Assembly: GCF_014284475.1 (NCBI RefSeq)
Contig: NZ_WJBC01000001.1
Location: forward strand, 240,901-304,900
Length of the DNA: 64,000 nucleotides
From: Acetobacterium fimetarium
GTDB taxonomy: Bacteria; Bacillota; Clostridia; Eubacteriales; Eubacteriaceae
Direction: 5' to 3'
Below are positions 1 to 8,509 of the stretch, piece after piece; within the stretch, counting starts at the first letter, position 1, and each line of letters opens with the position of its first letter. Both the position numbers and the translations under genes were made by a program. The notes below the pieces were generated by a model. That model worked only from the letters and a program-made list of their open reading frames with translations. It ran no database searches and was not told where the DNA came from.

Positions 1-25
1 TCAATAATCCTTTGAGGAGGCGTTC

Positions 26-922
26 ATGTCTGTCAATTTTGAATATTACAAAGTTTTTTATTATGTTGCCACCGCCGGCAGCATCACCGCTGCGGCCAAA
101 AAACTGTTTTTAACCCAGCCGACAATCAGCCATTATATCCAGTCACTGGAGAAGGAACTGGACTGCAGCTTGTTTTTACGGACAAAAAAAGGTGTCATCA
201 TGACACCCGAAGCAAAACAGCTTTATTCGCATATCGCGCTGGCCTGCGAGCATATTTTTGAAGCGGAACAACAGCTGGAAAACGCCAAACACCTGATGGC
301 CGGTACCATCACAATTGGCGCCAGTGAAACAACGCTGCATCATTTCATCATGCCTTATCTGAAAGAATTCAGGGCGCGGTATCCGAATATCAAAATAAAA
401 ATATCAAACAGTAACACCCCGGCAATCATGAAACTGCTAACCGAAGGTCTTCTGGATTTCGCGGTTCTGGTTGTGAACGATGATATCCGGGTTGAAAAGC
501 CTTTTTTTCAGAATGCCCTTGATAAAATACAGGATATTTTCGTCGCCGGACCGGAGTATGCTCATTTAAAAAACCAGCCGTTATCGCTGGAAGAGCTGAA
601 GTCTTATCCCCTGATCTGTCTTGAGAAAGGGACCATGACACGAAGCTTTCTCACGCGCTTTCTGCTGGATCATAAAATTGACTGGGATGCCGACGTGGAA
701 CTTGATTCGCATGAACTGATCCGGATGTTGGTCATGCAAAATTTCGGCATCGGTTTCATTCCCAATATCGTTGTATCTGATGATATCGAAGCCGGGGACG
801 TTTTTCATCTGAAGATAAACAGCGTCATTCCCAAAAGGCGTATTTCTCTGATCAGCAATCCGAATACACTGTCTTTAAGCAGCAAAGCGTTTATCAGTCT
901 GTTTGATCATCTGACTTTATAG
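26..922 (+). CDS. LysR-family transcriptional regulator
   Basis: This 298-residue protein has the usual LysR length and plan. An N-terminal winged helix-turn-helix (about residues 1-60, with AAAKKLFLTQPTISHYIQSLE as the recognition region) is followed by a periplasmic-binding-protein-like effector domain (about 90-295). The ATG at 26 follows a GAGGAGG ribosome binding site at 14-20. The gene it controls is probably to the left of the window, because the next gene on the right has its own regulator and promoter. The effector cannot be named from sequence. Family assignment is secure; the target is unknown. Confidence 0.9.
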   Translation: MSVNFEYYKVFYYVATAGSITAAAKKLFLTQPTISHYIQSLEKELDCSLFLRTKKGVIMTPEAKQLYSHIALACEHIFEAEQQLENAKHLMAGTITIGASETTLHHFIMPYLKEFRARYPNIKIKISNSNTPAIMKLLTEGLLDFAVLVVNDDIRVEKPFFQNALDKIQDIFVAGPEYAHLKNQPLSLEELKSYPLICLEKGTMTRSFLTRFLLDHKIDWDADVELDSHELIRMLVMQNFGIGFIPNIVVSDDIEAGDVFHLKINSVIPKRRISLISNPNTLSLSSKAFISLFDHLTL

Positions 923-1000
923 CATACTGCCGACACGGCAACATGCCACACCAACAAAACACTGATGCAATAATTCTAATCGTGTTTACAATTAAATGAT

Positions 1001-1053
1001 TTGACAAAACCAAATGATTGATTTAGACTAAAACTAATACCATTAGTTTTAGT
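1001..1053 (+). promoter_or_regulatory. tetR promoter with perfect inverted-repeat operator
   Basis: A sigma-70-type promoter is readable: TTGACA at 1001-1006, a 17-bp spacer, and TAGACT at 1024-1029. A perfect 12-bp inverted repeat (ACTAAAACTAAT at 1027-1038, ATTAGTTTTAGT at 1042-1053, 3-bp centre) overlaps the -10 box and the likely start point. This is where a TetR dimer would block RNA polymerase, so autorepression by the next gene is the natural inference. The MATE gene further on would be under the same control. Confidence 0.85.
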
Positions 1054-1068
1054 AAAGGAGATCAGCCA

Positions 1069-1635
1069 TTGGCAAGAAAAGGTTTGGATTCAGAAATCAT
1101 CATCGCTGCAGCAGCCAGGCTGGTTGAAGAAAAAGGCTATGACCATTTTTCTTTAAATGAGCTGGCAACAAAGCTTGGAGTGAAGACTGCTTCGCTTTAC
1201 AATCATATTGAAGGCATCCGTGAAGTCAATTCAAAAATTTCACTGCTGGCAGTCAGCCAGTTGAATCATATTCTCGAAGCCGCCATTGCGCAAAAAGAAA
1301 AAGATGACGCGCTGATGTGTCTGGCCGTGGCTTATCGGGACTATGCCCAAAAAAATCCTGAGTTATACAAAGCCGTAATTAAGCTGCGTTCGTCGGATGA
1401 TGCCGATTTGAAAGAATCAGGATTCAAGGTGGTCGAGCCGATCATCCGCGTTTTCAGGCAATATGCGCTGAACGAATCCGAAATGATCCATCTTTCCAGA
1501 GGCTTCCGCAGCGCCATGCACGGATTTGTGGAAATGGAAGAAGCCGGTTTTTTTCGCAGTCCTGATGCAAATATCGATCAAAGCTATCAGAAAATGATCG
1601 CCGGATATTGTTTCATTCTCAACCGTTATCATTGA
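1069..1635 (+). CDS. TetR/AcrR-family regulator of the adjacent efflux gene
   Basis: The protein has 188 residues. The N-terminal TetR helix-turn-helix is at about residues 8-55 (AARLVEEKGYDHFSLNELA, then LGVKTASLYNHI), and the C-terminal half is all-helical with the length of a TetR ligand-binding domain. Translation starts at TTG (1069), placed by the AAAGGAG ribosome binding site at 1054-1060. The 12-bp inverted repeat on its promoter is the likely operator. The MATE transporter follows 60-100 bp downstream on the same strand, so this is most simply a drug- or metabolite-responsive repressor of that pump. The inducer is unknown. Confidence 0.9.
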   Translation: MARKGLDSEIIIAAAARLVEEKGYDHFSLNELATKLGVKTASLYNHIEGIREVNSKISLLAVSQLNHILEAAIAQKEKDDALMCLAVAYRDYAQKNPELYKAVIKLRSSDDADLKESGFKVVEPIIRVFRQYALNESEMIHLSRGFRSAMHGFVEMEEAGFFRSPDANIDQSYQKMIAGYCFILNRYH

Positions 1636-1730
1636 CAGGCAGCTAATGGCCGTCTGAAAAATATGCAAAGTGAAAAATATATGGAGGTAGAAAAATCAGT
1701 CATATAATCAAAGAAAAATCATTCTATAAA

Positions 1731-3074
1731 ATGGTGGCCGCCATTGCCATCCCCATCACAATGCAGAGCCTGATCACCATCGGTGTCAATATGACATCTA
1801 CGATCATGGTTGGCGCCCTCGGCGAAATGGAGTTGTCCGCCTCCTCCCTTGCCAATCAGTTTATCATGATCTTTCAGATCTGCTGCATGGGCATCGGCAT
1901 GGGTGCCTCCGTGATGACATCGCGTTTCTGGGGAATGCAGGATTTGGCATCTCTCAAAAAGTCGGTTGCCATCATGCTGCGCATCTGCCTGGCACTCAGT
2001 CTCGTTTTTTCCTTGCTGACGATTTTCGCACCGGCCATGATCATGAGCGTCTATACCACCGACTCGACCATCATTGAATACGGGGTCAAGTTTTTCAAAT
2101 GGTCGGTTCCCTGTTACGTCCTGCTTGGCCTGTCTCTGACCTCCACCATTGTTCTGCGCAGCGTCGGTCAGGTGAAACTGCCGTTAGTTTCGTCCATTTG
2201 CGCCTTTTTAATCAATCTTTTTTTCAACTATCTGCTGATTTTTGGAAATTTCGGTGCACCACAAATGGGAATTGAGGGTTCCGCCATCGCCACGCTGATT
2301 GCCCGAATTTTTGAATTCACCTTCATCTGCGGCTACCTGTTTTTTATCGACCAGAAAATTGCTTTTCGCATCCGACATCTCTTTATGCGCTGCAGCGATA
2401 TTTCGAAGGAATATTTTGCTGTGGCCATCCCGGTATTGGTCAGCGATTCCTTGCTGGCTTTTGGCAACAGCGCCGTGGCCATGGTTATTGGCCGGCTGGG
2501 TGTGAGCTTTGTTTCAGCCAATGCCATAACCGTTGTCACGCAACAGCTCAGCACGGTTTTTATCCAGGGGATATCGAATGCTAGTGCCATTATGACCGGA
2601 CACACCCTGGGTCGGGGTGATCTGCAAAAAGCCCAGCAGCAGGGCGTGACCTTTCTCTATCTGGGCATTGCGGTCGGTGTTGTCGGTGCCATCCTGATCT
2701 GGGTTATCAGTCAACCGATGATCAGCTGCTACAACATTACTGAAGAGACCCGTCAGATTACGAATCAGCTGATGTTTGCCATCGGTTTCATCGTTATCTT
2801 TCAATCAGCCAACAGCATCTTAACCAAAGGGGTGCTGCGTGGCGGCGGCGACACGCGTTTTTTAATGGTGGCCGACATTATTTTCCTGTGGGTGGCTTCC
2901 ATTCCGCTGGGTGCACTGGCGGGTTTGGTCTGGCACTTGCCGGCATTCTGGATTTACGCCTTTCTTAAAATTGATCAGATCATCAAATCCGTCTGGTGTA
3001 CGTATCGGCTGCAAAGCAAAAAATGGATCAAGAAAATTGCCGCCTGTCCGCTAAATGAAACTGAACAGACATGA
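1731..3074 (+). CDS. MATE-family efflux transporter
   Basis: This integral membrane protein of about 447 residues has roughly 12 hydrophobic segments in two similar halves, typical of MATE Na+ or H+ coupled multidrug antiporters (NorM/DinF superfamily). The motif near the N-terminus (VAAIAIPITMQSL) and the later GxGMGASVMTSRFWGMQD and LRGGGDTRF elements support the family. The ATG at 1731 has no ribosome binding site and leaves the protein about 12 residues short. The frame is open upstream to a stop at 1671, and a good GGAGGT site at 1683-1688 points to an AUC codon at 1695 (IsoSer-His-Ile-Ile-Lys-Glu-Lys-Ser-Phe-Tyr-Lys before Met). It probably forms an operon with the preceding tetR gene. 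Confidence 0.9.
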   Translation: MVAAIAIPITMQSLITIGVNMTSTIMVGALGEMELSASSLANQFIMIFQICCMGIGMGASVMTSRFWGMQDLASLKKSVAIMLRICLALSLVFSLLTIFAPAMIMSVYTTDSTIIEYGVKFFKWSVPCYVLLGLSLTSTIVLRSVGQVKLPLVSSICAFLINLFFNYLLIFGNFGAPQMGIEGSAIATLIARIFEFTFICGYLFFIDQKIAFRIRHLFMRCSDISKEYFAVAIPVLVSDSLLAFGNSAVAMVIGRLGVSFVSANAITVVTQQLSTVFIQGISNASAIMTGHTLGRGDLQKAQQQGVTFLYLGIAVGVVGAILIWVISQPMISCYNITEETRQITNQLMFAIGFIVIFQSANSILTKGVLRGGGDTRFLMVADIIFLWVASIPLGALAGLVWHLPAFWIYAFLKIDQIIKSVWCTYRLQSKKWIKKIAACPLNETEQT

Positions 3075-3484
3075 TTGAAAAATGGGTGTTCAGTTTAACT
3101 TTCAAGTAATACACCTTCTCTTTTTTTTGGCTTCTGCGGGTATCCTTTTTATTTTTCGAAGCGATACAATACACTAAATTCTGATTTAATTTCAATTTTT
3201 TCTTATCTTTCTTGTTCTTATTCTGAAAATATGCTATCTTTAATATTAGAAACTGACTGATTCAGTTGATGAAATTGTTTTTCTAGTGAACGGGATTCTC
3301 CCACGTATGTTGGGCATTGATCAGCATGCAATTACAACACTTCTTTACAAGGGTATTAAACTAGCCAAAACAATTGATTCCAATCATATTCATTTTCTTT
3401 GTAAATGAACTTGATCAATTGAAAAGTGACTTGTCCGTCTGGCAAATAATCAAGCCGGATTGGGGCCATCAATATTGAAACTCC
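3075..3484. other. Gene-poor AT-rich spacer
   Basis: About 410 bp separate the MATE gene from the terminator of the next minus-strand gene. I see no recognisable gene. A 40-codon open stretch (GTG near 3287 to TGA near 3408) reads like plausible protein but matches nothing I know and has no clear ribosome binding site. The stretch is AT-rich with poly-T tracts (around 3120 and 3200). Confidence 0.5.
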
Positions 3485-3532
3485 AAAAGCCGAAAATGCT
3501 CCGGTCGGGTAACGGGAGCATTTTCGGCTTTT
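3485..3532 (-). terminator. Long perfect hairpin terminator
   Basis: Two perfect 18-bp arms (3485-3502 and 3515-3532) are separated by a 12-nt loop, and the outer ends are AAAA/TTTT. It lies just past the stop of the 107-residue minus-strand gene and can also stop plus-strand read-through from the MATE operon. Confidence 0.8.
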
Positions 3533-3547
3533 GAGCTTGCGCTTGTT

Positions 3548-3871
3548 TTATAATGGATCATCTGTTTTATCGTGTAAAAACTTCTTGATGCTTCTGCTGA
3601 CGACATCAATCGTGAAAAAATCTGCTTCATAGACACTCATTGTTGAATCATAAATATCATCCTTCAAATTTTCCATCATGAAGATAATGCTGACCACATT
3701 TCCCTCTTTGTCCCGCCAGATGACTGTATTCTTGCCTTTTTTCGAATATCGAAAGAAGGCATTCACCTTCTTTGCATCCCATGGCAGATAAAACCCCTCG
3801 GCGTTAAGCGCTGCATCAACATCCCGCAGTCGTCTTCCTCTCCCTCTCAGTTCTTTTATTTTGAGAATCAT
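3548..3871 (-). CDS. Small hypothetical protein (107 aa)
   Basis: I do not recognise this protein. It is 107 residues, strongly basic at the N-terminus (KELRGRGRRLR) and mixed alpha/beta in appearance, with no signal peptide or membrane segment. The ATG at 3871 is preceded by an AAAGGAG ribosome binding site (around 3875-3882), and a long terminator follows the stop, so this is a monocistronic, translated gene. The central VIWRDKEGNVVSIIF stretch looks like a small beta-sheet. No function is proposed. Confidence 0.7.
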   Translation of the reverse strand: MILKIKELRGRGRRLRDVDAALNAEGFYLPWDAKKVNAFFRYSKKGKNTVIWRDKEGNVVSIIFMMENLKDDIYDSTMSVYEADFFTIDVVSRSIKKFLHDKTDDPL

Positions 3872-4095
3872 GTTTTTCTCCTTTCAAAACAGAACTTTTA
3901 TTTGCAAAACTGCCATGAGTTTCGCCTCCGGTTTACCTAAAAAGCACTGCTCTATCAGATTATCATTAACAGCGTATTCACCAATCTCAACGGCATGCTG
4001 TTCTCATTTCATCATCCCTGGAGTTGCAATTAATGATAAACATTTCTTAATGATCATTATAACCAAAATTCTGATAAAAGAAAAGCCTGTTGATT

Positions 4096-5127
4096 CTACC
4101 AGATTCCCAGGAAATGCTGCATTAAAAGACTGGCAGCGGTTATACCCACCCAGCAGCCAAACCCCATCAACAGCGGATTCCTGCCCGTTTTTACCAGTTT
4201 TACCAAATCCGTATTCAGCCCGATGGCCACCATCGCCAGAACGATGAAGAATTTACTGACTTCTTTGATTGGCGCAAACACGAAAGCTGGAGTACCCAGA
4301 GCGGTTGCGACCGTGGTAATCACGGAAGCCAGAATAAAGAAAAGGATGAATGTCGGAAATATTTTCGTTAAGCTGACTTTTTGATTACTGGAATGACTTT
4401 CTGCCTTCGCATGATACAAGCCAAGTAAGAGTGTAATGGGGATAATCGCCAAGGTTCTCGTCAGCTTTACCGTCACCGCCTGATCCAGCGTCGCCGAACC
4501 AAGACCATACAGACTGTCCCAGGTTGAGGCGGCTGCCGTCACCGACGACGTATCGTTAATGGCGGTTCCAGCAAAAATTCCGAAGGCATTGCCGCTAGTC
4601 GTTGAAAAACCGAGCCAAGTCCCCAGTGCCGGAAAGCAGATCGCCGCCAACACATTGAAAAAAAAGATAACCGAAATCGCCTGCGCCACTTCCCCGTCAT
4701 CCGCGTCGATCACCGGCGCAGTCGCCGCAATCGCGGAGCCCCCGCAGATTGAGGAGCCAACGCCAATCAGGGTGGCGATATTTAGCGGCATGTTCATGGT
4801 TTTTTGCAGGATAAAAGCAATCGCGAGGGCAGTCGAAATAGTGGCAATAATAATTGGAAACGACTGTCTGCCTGTATCCAGTACGACAAAAATGTTCAGT
4901 CCAAACCCCAACAGGATCACGGCATACTGAAGAATTTTTTTTGAAACAAAACGGATTCCTGAGTCAAATCGACTGCGATTTCTGATAAACAATGACGCAA
5001 TCATTCCCAAGATGATCGCAATGATCGGTCCTCCGATGAGTGGATAATTCTTGCCGAGCAACCAGGCTGGCATAGCAATGACAAGACAGAGAAAAAAGCC
5101 CTGCCAATTCTGCTTGATAAAATTCAT
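4096..5127 (-). CDS. YeiH/UPF0324-family membrane protein, putative sulfate or anion exporter
   Basis: This 343-residue membrane protein has about ten hydrophobic helices and matches the YeiH (Cons_hypoth698) family in length and motifs, for example [36 protein letters not shown] and [14 protein letters not shown]. Family members are annotated as putative sulfate exporters, with limited experimental support. GGAGG precedes the ATG at 5127. A LysR gene is divergently transcribed from the next promoter, the same arrangement as yeiE/yeiH in enterobacteria, so the regulator very probably controls this gene. Confidence 0.88.
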   Translation of the reverse strand: MNFIKQNWQGFFLCLVIAMPAWLLGKNYPLIGGPIIAIILGMIASLFIRNRSRFDSGIRFVSKKILQYAVILLGFGLNIFVVLDTGRQSFPIIIATISTALAIAFILQKTMNMPLNIATLIGVGSSICGGSAIAATAPVIDADDGEVAQAISVIFFFNVLAAICFPALGTWLGFSTTSGNAFGIFAGTAINDTSSVTAAASTWDSLYGLGSATLDQAVTVKLTRTLAIIPITLLLGLYHAKAESHSSNQKVSLTKIFPTFILFFILASVITTVATALGTPAFVFAPIKEVSKFFIVLAMVAIGLNTDLVKLVKTGRNPLLMGFGCWVGITAASLLMQHFLGIW

Positions 5128-5300
5128 AAATCCTCCATTTTAAATCTGGATCCAGTTGTTTTTTTAATTTTCTAAACGTTTCGACAGAACTCAATTTACC
5201 ACATTTTTTAAATAAATTAAAATTATATATATTTATCGTTGGATAATTTTGTGTTATAGTTGTTTTGTGTAATTTGACTACCGGAAAGGAATTCAACAGC

Positions 5301-6179
5301 ATGATGGATTTTAGAATGGATACTTTTGTAACGGTCTGCCAGTATCTGAATTATACTAAAGCGGCCGAAATACTCCATATTACTCAGCCGGCTGTGTCCC
5401 AGCATATTCATTACCTTGAAAACTACTATGGCACCAAACTGTTTGTGTATGAAAAGAAAAAGATGATGTTGACCCAAGCCGGTGATATGCTTTACAGAGC
5501 TGCGGTTACCATGAAACATGATATCCGCTATCTACAGGAAAGTCTCCGTGATTTCGCCATGCGAAAAGAACGCCTGATTTTTGGTGCGACGTTGACAATT
5601 GGCGAATTTGTTATCGCCGAACAACTGCGCGACTACCTCAACTGCTTTCCGAATGCTGAAATCCGTATGATGATCGGCAATACCCGCGAACTTCTCGATA
5701 AGCTGCATTTGGGTGAAATTGATTTTGCTCTGGTCGAAGGAAATTTCAGTAAGAAAGAATATGATTATCTGACCTTCTCTCAGGAACGGTTTATTCCCGT
5801 TTGCGGCTGGGATTACTGTTTTTCACACAATCCTGAAAAACTTGAAGATCTTCTCTCGGAGCGATTGATTGTCAGAGAAATCGGATCCGGCACCAGGGAA
5901 ATCATGGAAAAAAATTTTGAATACCGGAATCTGGCGATCGGTGATTTCAGGAATACGATTGAAATCAGTGGAATGACCGCCATCAAAAACATGGTGGAAT
6001 ATAACTGCGGCATCACTTTTTTGTATGAGGCGGTTGTTAAAAGAGAATTAAAGAGCGGTATTTTAAGAGAAATTGAACTCGCTGATTTTCAAATATCCCA
6101 TGATTTCACCTTTATCTGGAATCGCGGCAGCGTTTTTTCCGAAAACTATCGGGAAATTTTCAAACTGCTGCATACTTGA
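5301..6179 (+). CDS. LysR-family regulator, YeiE-like by context
   Basis: The 292-residue LysR protein has a helix-turn-helix at about residues 10-60 (YTKAAEILHITQPAVSQHIHYLE) and an effector domain from about 85. The first possible ATG is at 5265, but the GGAAAGGA site at 5283-5290 places the start at 5301 (MMDFRMDTF). It is divergent from the YeiH-type exporter with about 170 bp between them, which is the classic LysR layout. The name YeiE-like comes from context; the ligand is not deducible. A convergent terminator at 6221-6255 follows. Confidence 0.9.
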   Translation: MMDFRMDTFVTVCQYLNYTKAAEILHITQPAVSQHIHYLENYYGTKLFVYEKKKMMLTQAGDMLYRAAVTMKHDIRYLQESLRDFAMRKERLIFGATLTIGEFVIAEQLRDYLNCFPNAEIRMMIGNTRELLDKLHLGEIDFALVEGNFSKKEYDYLTFSQERFIPVCGWDYCFSHNPEKLEDLLSERLIVREIGSGTREIMEKNFEYRNLAIGDFRNTIEISGMTAIKNMVEYNCGITFLYEAVVKRELKSGILREIELADFQISHDFTFIWNRGSVFSENYREIFKLLHT

Positions 6180-6220
6180 TATTGACTACTTTCTCTATCC
6201 TTTTTTTAAGCAATAAAAAT

Positions 6221-6255
6221 AGGCTGGTTCAAAACTATCAGTTTTGAACCAGCCT
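6221..6255. terminator. Bidirectional terminator
   Basis: Perfect 16-bp arms (6221-6236 and 6240-6255) enclose a 3-nt loop. A TTTT run follows on the plus strand, and an AAAAA run before the hairpin serves the minus strand. It lies between the convergent lysR and uspA-like genes. Confidence 0.85.
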
Positions 6256-6270
6256 GTTTTACTTTGCCGA

Positions 6271-6705
6271 TCAATATAAAGCAAAATGTGGATTCAGTGC
6301 TTTTTTGAGTCGCCTTGGCGACCATGAAACATTAACTGAACTGAATCCTTTTCTCCCCGTTATGATTAAATCAAACGCTTCGTTATTTACAATTTCTTCA
6401 ATTTTTTGGTCAATCGCACCGACTAGAATTCTTTTATTTATTTCCACCCCGGAGTTCTCATACTTTCTGACCAGACCATTCAACATTTTTTCAAATTCCA
6501 TGGATGTTTCTTTTTGCCGTTCACTCTGTTTTTGCGCAAATCTTTCAGGAACTGCTGTTGTATCATAAAAGGGTAAACGATTTTCGACAACGGATAGGAA
6601 CGTTACTTCACTACCCAATTTTTTTGCCAACTCAACTGCTTCATCTGCTGCCTCCAATGAAATTTTGGACCCATCCATGGGTACGAGTATTTTTTTCATT
6701 GACAT
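6271..6705 (-). pseudogene. UspA paralogue with frameshifted C-terminus
   Basis: Residues 1 to about 122 are a normal universal stress protein (MKKILVPMDGSKISLEAADEA, then DLIITGRKGFS), closely related to the neighbouring uspA gene. After GFSSVNV the frame runs into an unrelated SWSPRRLKKALNPHFALY tail. In the alternative frame the DNA reads FMVAKATQKS followed by a stretch like the beta-strand end of the paralogues, so one base has been lost near 6326-6332. The expected stop after ILI is also missing in that frame. The lost segment is the GxxGSTT nucleotide-binding part. The start has a good GGAGGGATGTC region upstream. Probably a decaying gene, possibly still translated. Confidence 0.75.
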
Positions 6706-6807
6706 CCCTCCTAATTTTTATATAAATAATGTACCCATAAAAAGGGAGGAATAAACAACGAAACAGCACAAATTTATTTTTATTTTAAGCGCTCTGAAAG
6801 ACCATTG

Positions 6808-7251
6808 CTATTCTTTCACAATCAGCACGGAACACGGTGCTGTTGCCAGCACCTTTTTTGTCGTCGATCCCACCAGGAAACGTTTTCCTGGACTTAATCC
6901 TCTTTTTCCCATCACGATCAGATCAGAGTGATCCTCTCCGGCGAAGTCTTCTATTTCCATATCAACCGGGCCGGTTAAAATCTTCGTATGCAGTACCAGA
7001 CCCAAATTTTTGTATTTTTCAATGAGCGCATGCAGCAGTCTTTCATATTCACTCGTTGCATTTGCTTCTATTTGATTCTGCATTTTTATCAGGTTGGCCG
7101 AAATTGGTTTTGCTCCGTAAAATGGCATTTTCACCTCGACTACAGAAAGAAATGTGACCTCGCTGCCAAATTTTTTTGCAATCTTGATCGCTTCATCCGC
7201 TGCTTTCAATGAAATCCCTGAGCCGTCAACAGGTACGAGTATCTTTTTCAT
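6808..7251 (-). CDS. Universal stress protein, UspA family
   Basis: This 147-residue single-domain UspA protein is intact. It has the N-terminal ILVPVDGS strand-loop and the ATP-binding signature near the C-terminus (GKRGLSPGKRFLVGSTTKK, with the G-2x-G-9x-G-S/T spacing), followed by APCSVLIVKE. It lies directly upstream of the decayed paralogue and is about equally close to a third copy at 23189. UspA proteins are small cytoplasmic proteins linked to starvation and redox stress; the specific role is unknown. The start has a GAGGCAT region upstream and matches the paralogues. Confidence 0.92.
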   Translation of the reverse strand: MKKILVPVDGSGISLKAADEAIKIAKKFGSEVTFLSVVEVKMPFYGAKPISANLIKMQNQIEANATSEYERLLHALIEKYKNLGLVLHTKILTGPVDMEIEDFAGEDHSDLIVMGKRGLSPGKRFLVGSTTKKVLATAPCSVLIVKE

Positions 7252-7375
7252 AGTAATGCCTCCTCTGTATTCGTTTACATAGATTTTATCACCTTATTCA
7301 TTTCCTGTCAATGAACTTTCAGGTAATTTCTGCAACCTGTCCCGAAGCATTCGTCAATTTTTGCTAATCGTCCGC

Positions 7376-7708
7376 TTAAAAAATAGTGCGAATCAGCAGC
7401 ATATAACAGGCGGTACCCAGGATGATACTCAAGAGCGAATTCTTTTTTAGATACTGTACCACAATCACCAGTGCGACCGAAAGAAACTCGGCCAATCCAA
7501 ACGGGAAAGCGGAAAAATCGATGTTTCTCAGACAGTAAACAACCAGAATAATCATAATCGATGCTGGCAGCATGTTGCCAAGATAGACAACCGTCTCGGG
7601 GATTTCTTTCTTCCCCCCAAACAAAAGATAGGGGATGGCGCGGGTAAGGCCGGTCATCAGCGAAACCACGATCAGGGTTACGGCAGCATCGGAAAAATCA
7701 ATGATCAA
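7376..7708 (-). CDS. azlD: AzlD-family branched-chain amino acid exporter subunit
   Basis: The 110-residue protein has three or four hydrophobic helices and the AzlD motifs TRAIPYLLFGGKKEIPETVVYLGNMLPASIMIILVVYC. AzlD works with AzlC as a two-part exporter of branched-chain amino acids or analogues such as azaleucine. Its start overlaps the end of azlC by 11 bp, showing translational coupling. No terminator is obvious between it and the uspA gene to the left. Confidence 0.9.
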   Translation of the reverse strand: MIIDFSDAAVTLIVVSLMTGLTRAIPYLLFGGKKEIPETVVYLGNMLPASIMIILVVYCLRNIDFSAFPFGLAEFLSVALVIVVQYLKKNSLLSIILGTACYMLLIRTIF

Positions 7709-8399
7709 CGTTCACACCTCTCATTTCTAAATTCACACTGTCTTTCATTACCACCAGGACGATCAAACTCAATGACAGAGCCGGCAGTATAAAATTGGCC
7801 GGCCCCAGCATAAAGTAAAAAGCGATCGCGCTGGACAGTCCCGCAAGCGCAGGAATGTGTGAGTCGAACTGCCGCCATTGGTTCACACAGACCGTCACGA
7901 AAAACGCGGTCGCCGCAAATTCGATCCCTGTCAGATCAAAAGGAACCAGTTTTCCGAACAGCGCCCCAACGGTACAGCTGAAAATCCAAATCAGATAGCA
8001 CATAAAGTTGATGTAGAAATCCACCTTCTGTTCGTCGAGATCTTTTGGGTAGTCAAGCGAACATAAAACCGAATAGGTTTCGTCGGTCATTGTCAGAATC
8101 ATAACGGGATATTTCCAGCCCATTTTTTTGAATTTATCAACAAATCCGATCCCGTAAAAAATATGTCTTGCATTGACGAAGAACGTCATTGCGGCGATCA
8201 TATACAAGGGCGCGCCGGAGGTCATCAGGGAAATCATCACGATCTGCATGGAACCGGCATAGATGAAGACGCCGGCCAAAAAAGACCACCAGACCGAATA
8301 TCCTGCTTCGGTAATCAGAACCCCAAAGGCCATCCCGATGAATAAGTATGAAAATAGAAATGGTATGATCTGCTTCAATGCAAAACGAAAAGCTTTCAA
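7698..8399 (-). CDS. azlC: AzlC-family branched-chain amino acid exporter subunit
   Basis: The large AzlC subunit is 233 residues long, with several transmembrane helices and the family motifs FLFSYLFIGMAFGVLITEAGY and VNARHIFYGIGF. Although the frame is open to 8504, the AGGAGG site at about 8404-8410 places the start at the TTG at 8399 (LysAlaPheArgPhe follows). That leaves an intergenic space of about 110 bp after the mocR gene, filled with ATACAAT/GTATGGC repeats that look like operator sites. It forms an operon with azlD. Confidence 0.88.
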   Translation of the reverse strand: MKAFRFALKQIIPFLFSYLFIGMAFGVLITEAGYSVWWSFLAGVFIYAGSMQIVMISLMTSGAPLYMIAAMTFFVNARHIFYGIGFVDKFKKMGWKYPVMILTMTDETYSVLCSLDYPKDLDEQKVDFYINFMCYLIWIFSCTVGALFGKLVPFDLTGIEFAATAFFVTVCVNQWRQFDSHIPALAGLSSAIAFYFMLGPANFILPALSLSLIVLVVMKDSVNLEMRGVNVDH

Positions 8400-8452
8400 T
8401 GATCTCCTCCTGTGGTTCTTGATCTTGCTTTCAATGCTAACACAGAAAGAAA

Positions 8453-8502
8453 CGCCATACAATGTATATATCGTATGGCGTACAATCATTTTATTGTATG
8501 GC
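8453..8502 (-). promoter_or_regulatory. Candidate MocR operator upstream of azlCD
   Basis: CGCCATAC at 8453-8460 is inverted as GTATGGCG at 8473-8480. TACAAT (8481-8486), ATTGTA (8493-8498) and GTATGGC (8496-8502) follow. Very similar sequence lies on the mocR promoter at 9919-9942 (ATACAAT twice, then GTGTGGCG). The shared words between the two promoters are seen directly; binding by the MocR protein is inference. Confidence 0.6.
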
Positions 8503-8509
8503 ATATAAA

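Noticed and set aside
3861..4247. 128-aa plus-strand frame opposite the YeiH gene
   Set aside because: Mostly antisense to the YeiH gene, with no ribosome site and low-complexity composition.
6326..6332. Programmed frameshift in uspA
   Set aside because: No slippery heptamer or downstream structure is visible, and the alternative frame also lacks a stop at the right place, so decay is simpler.
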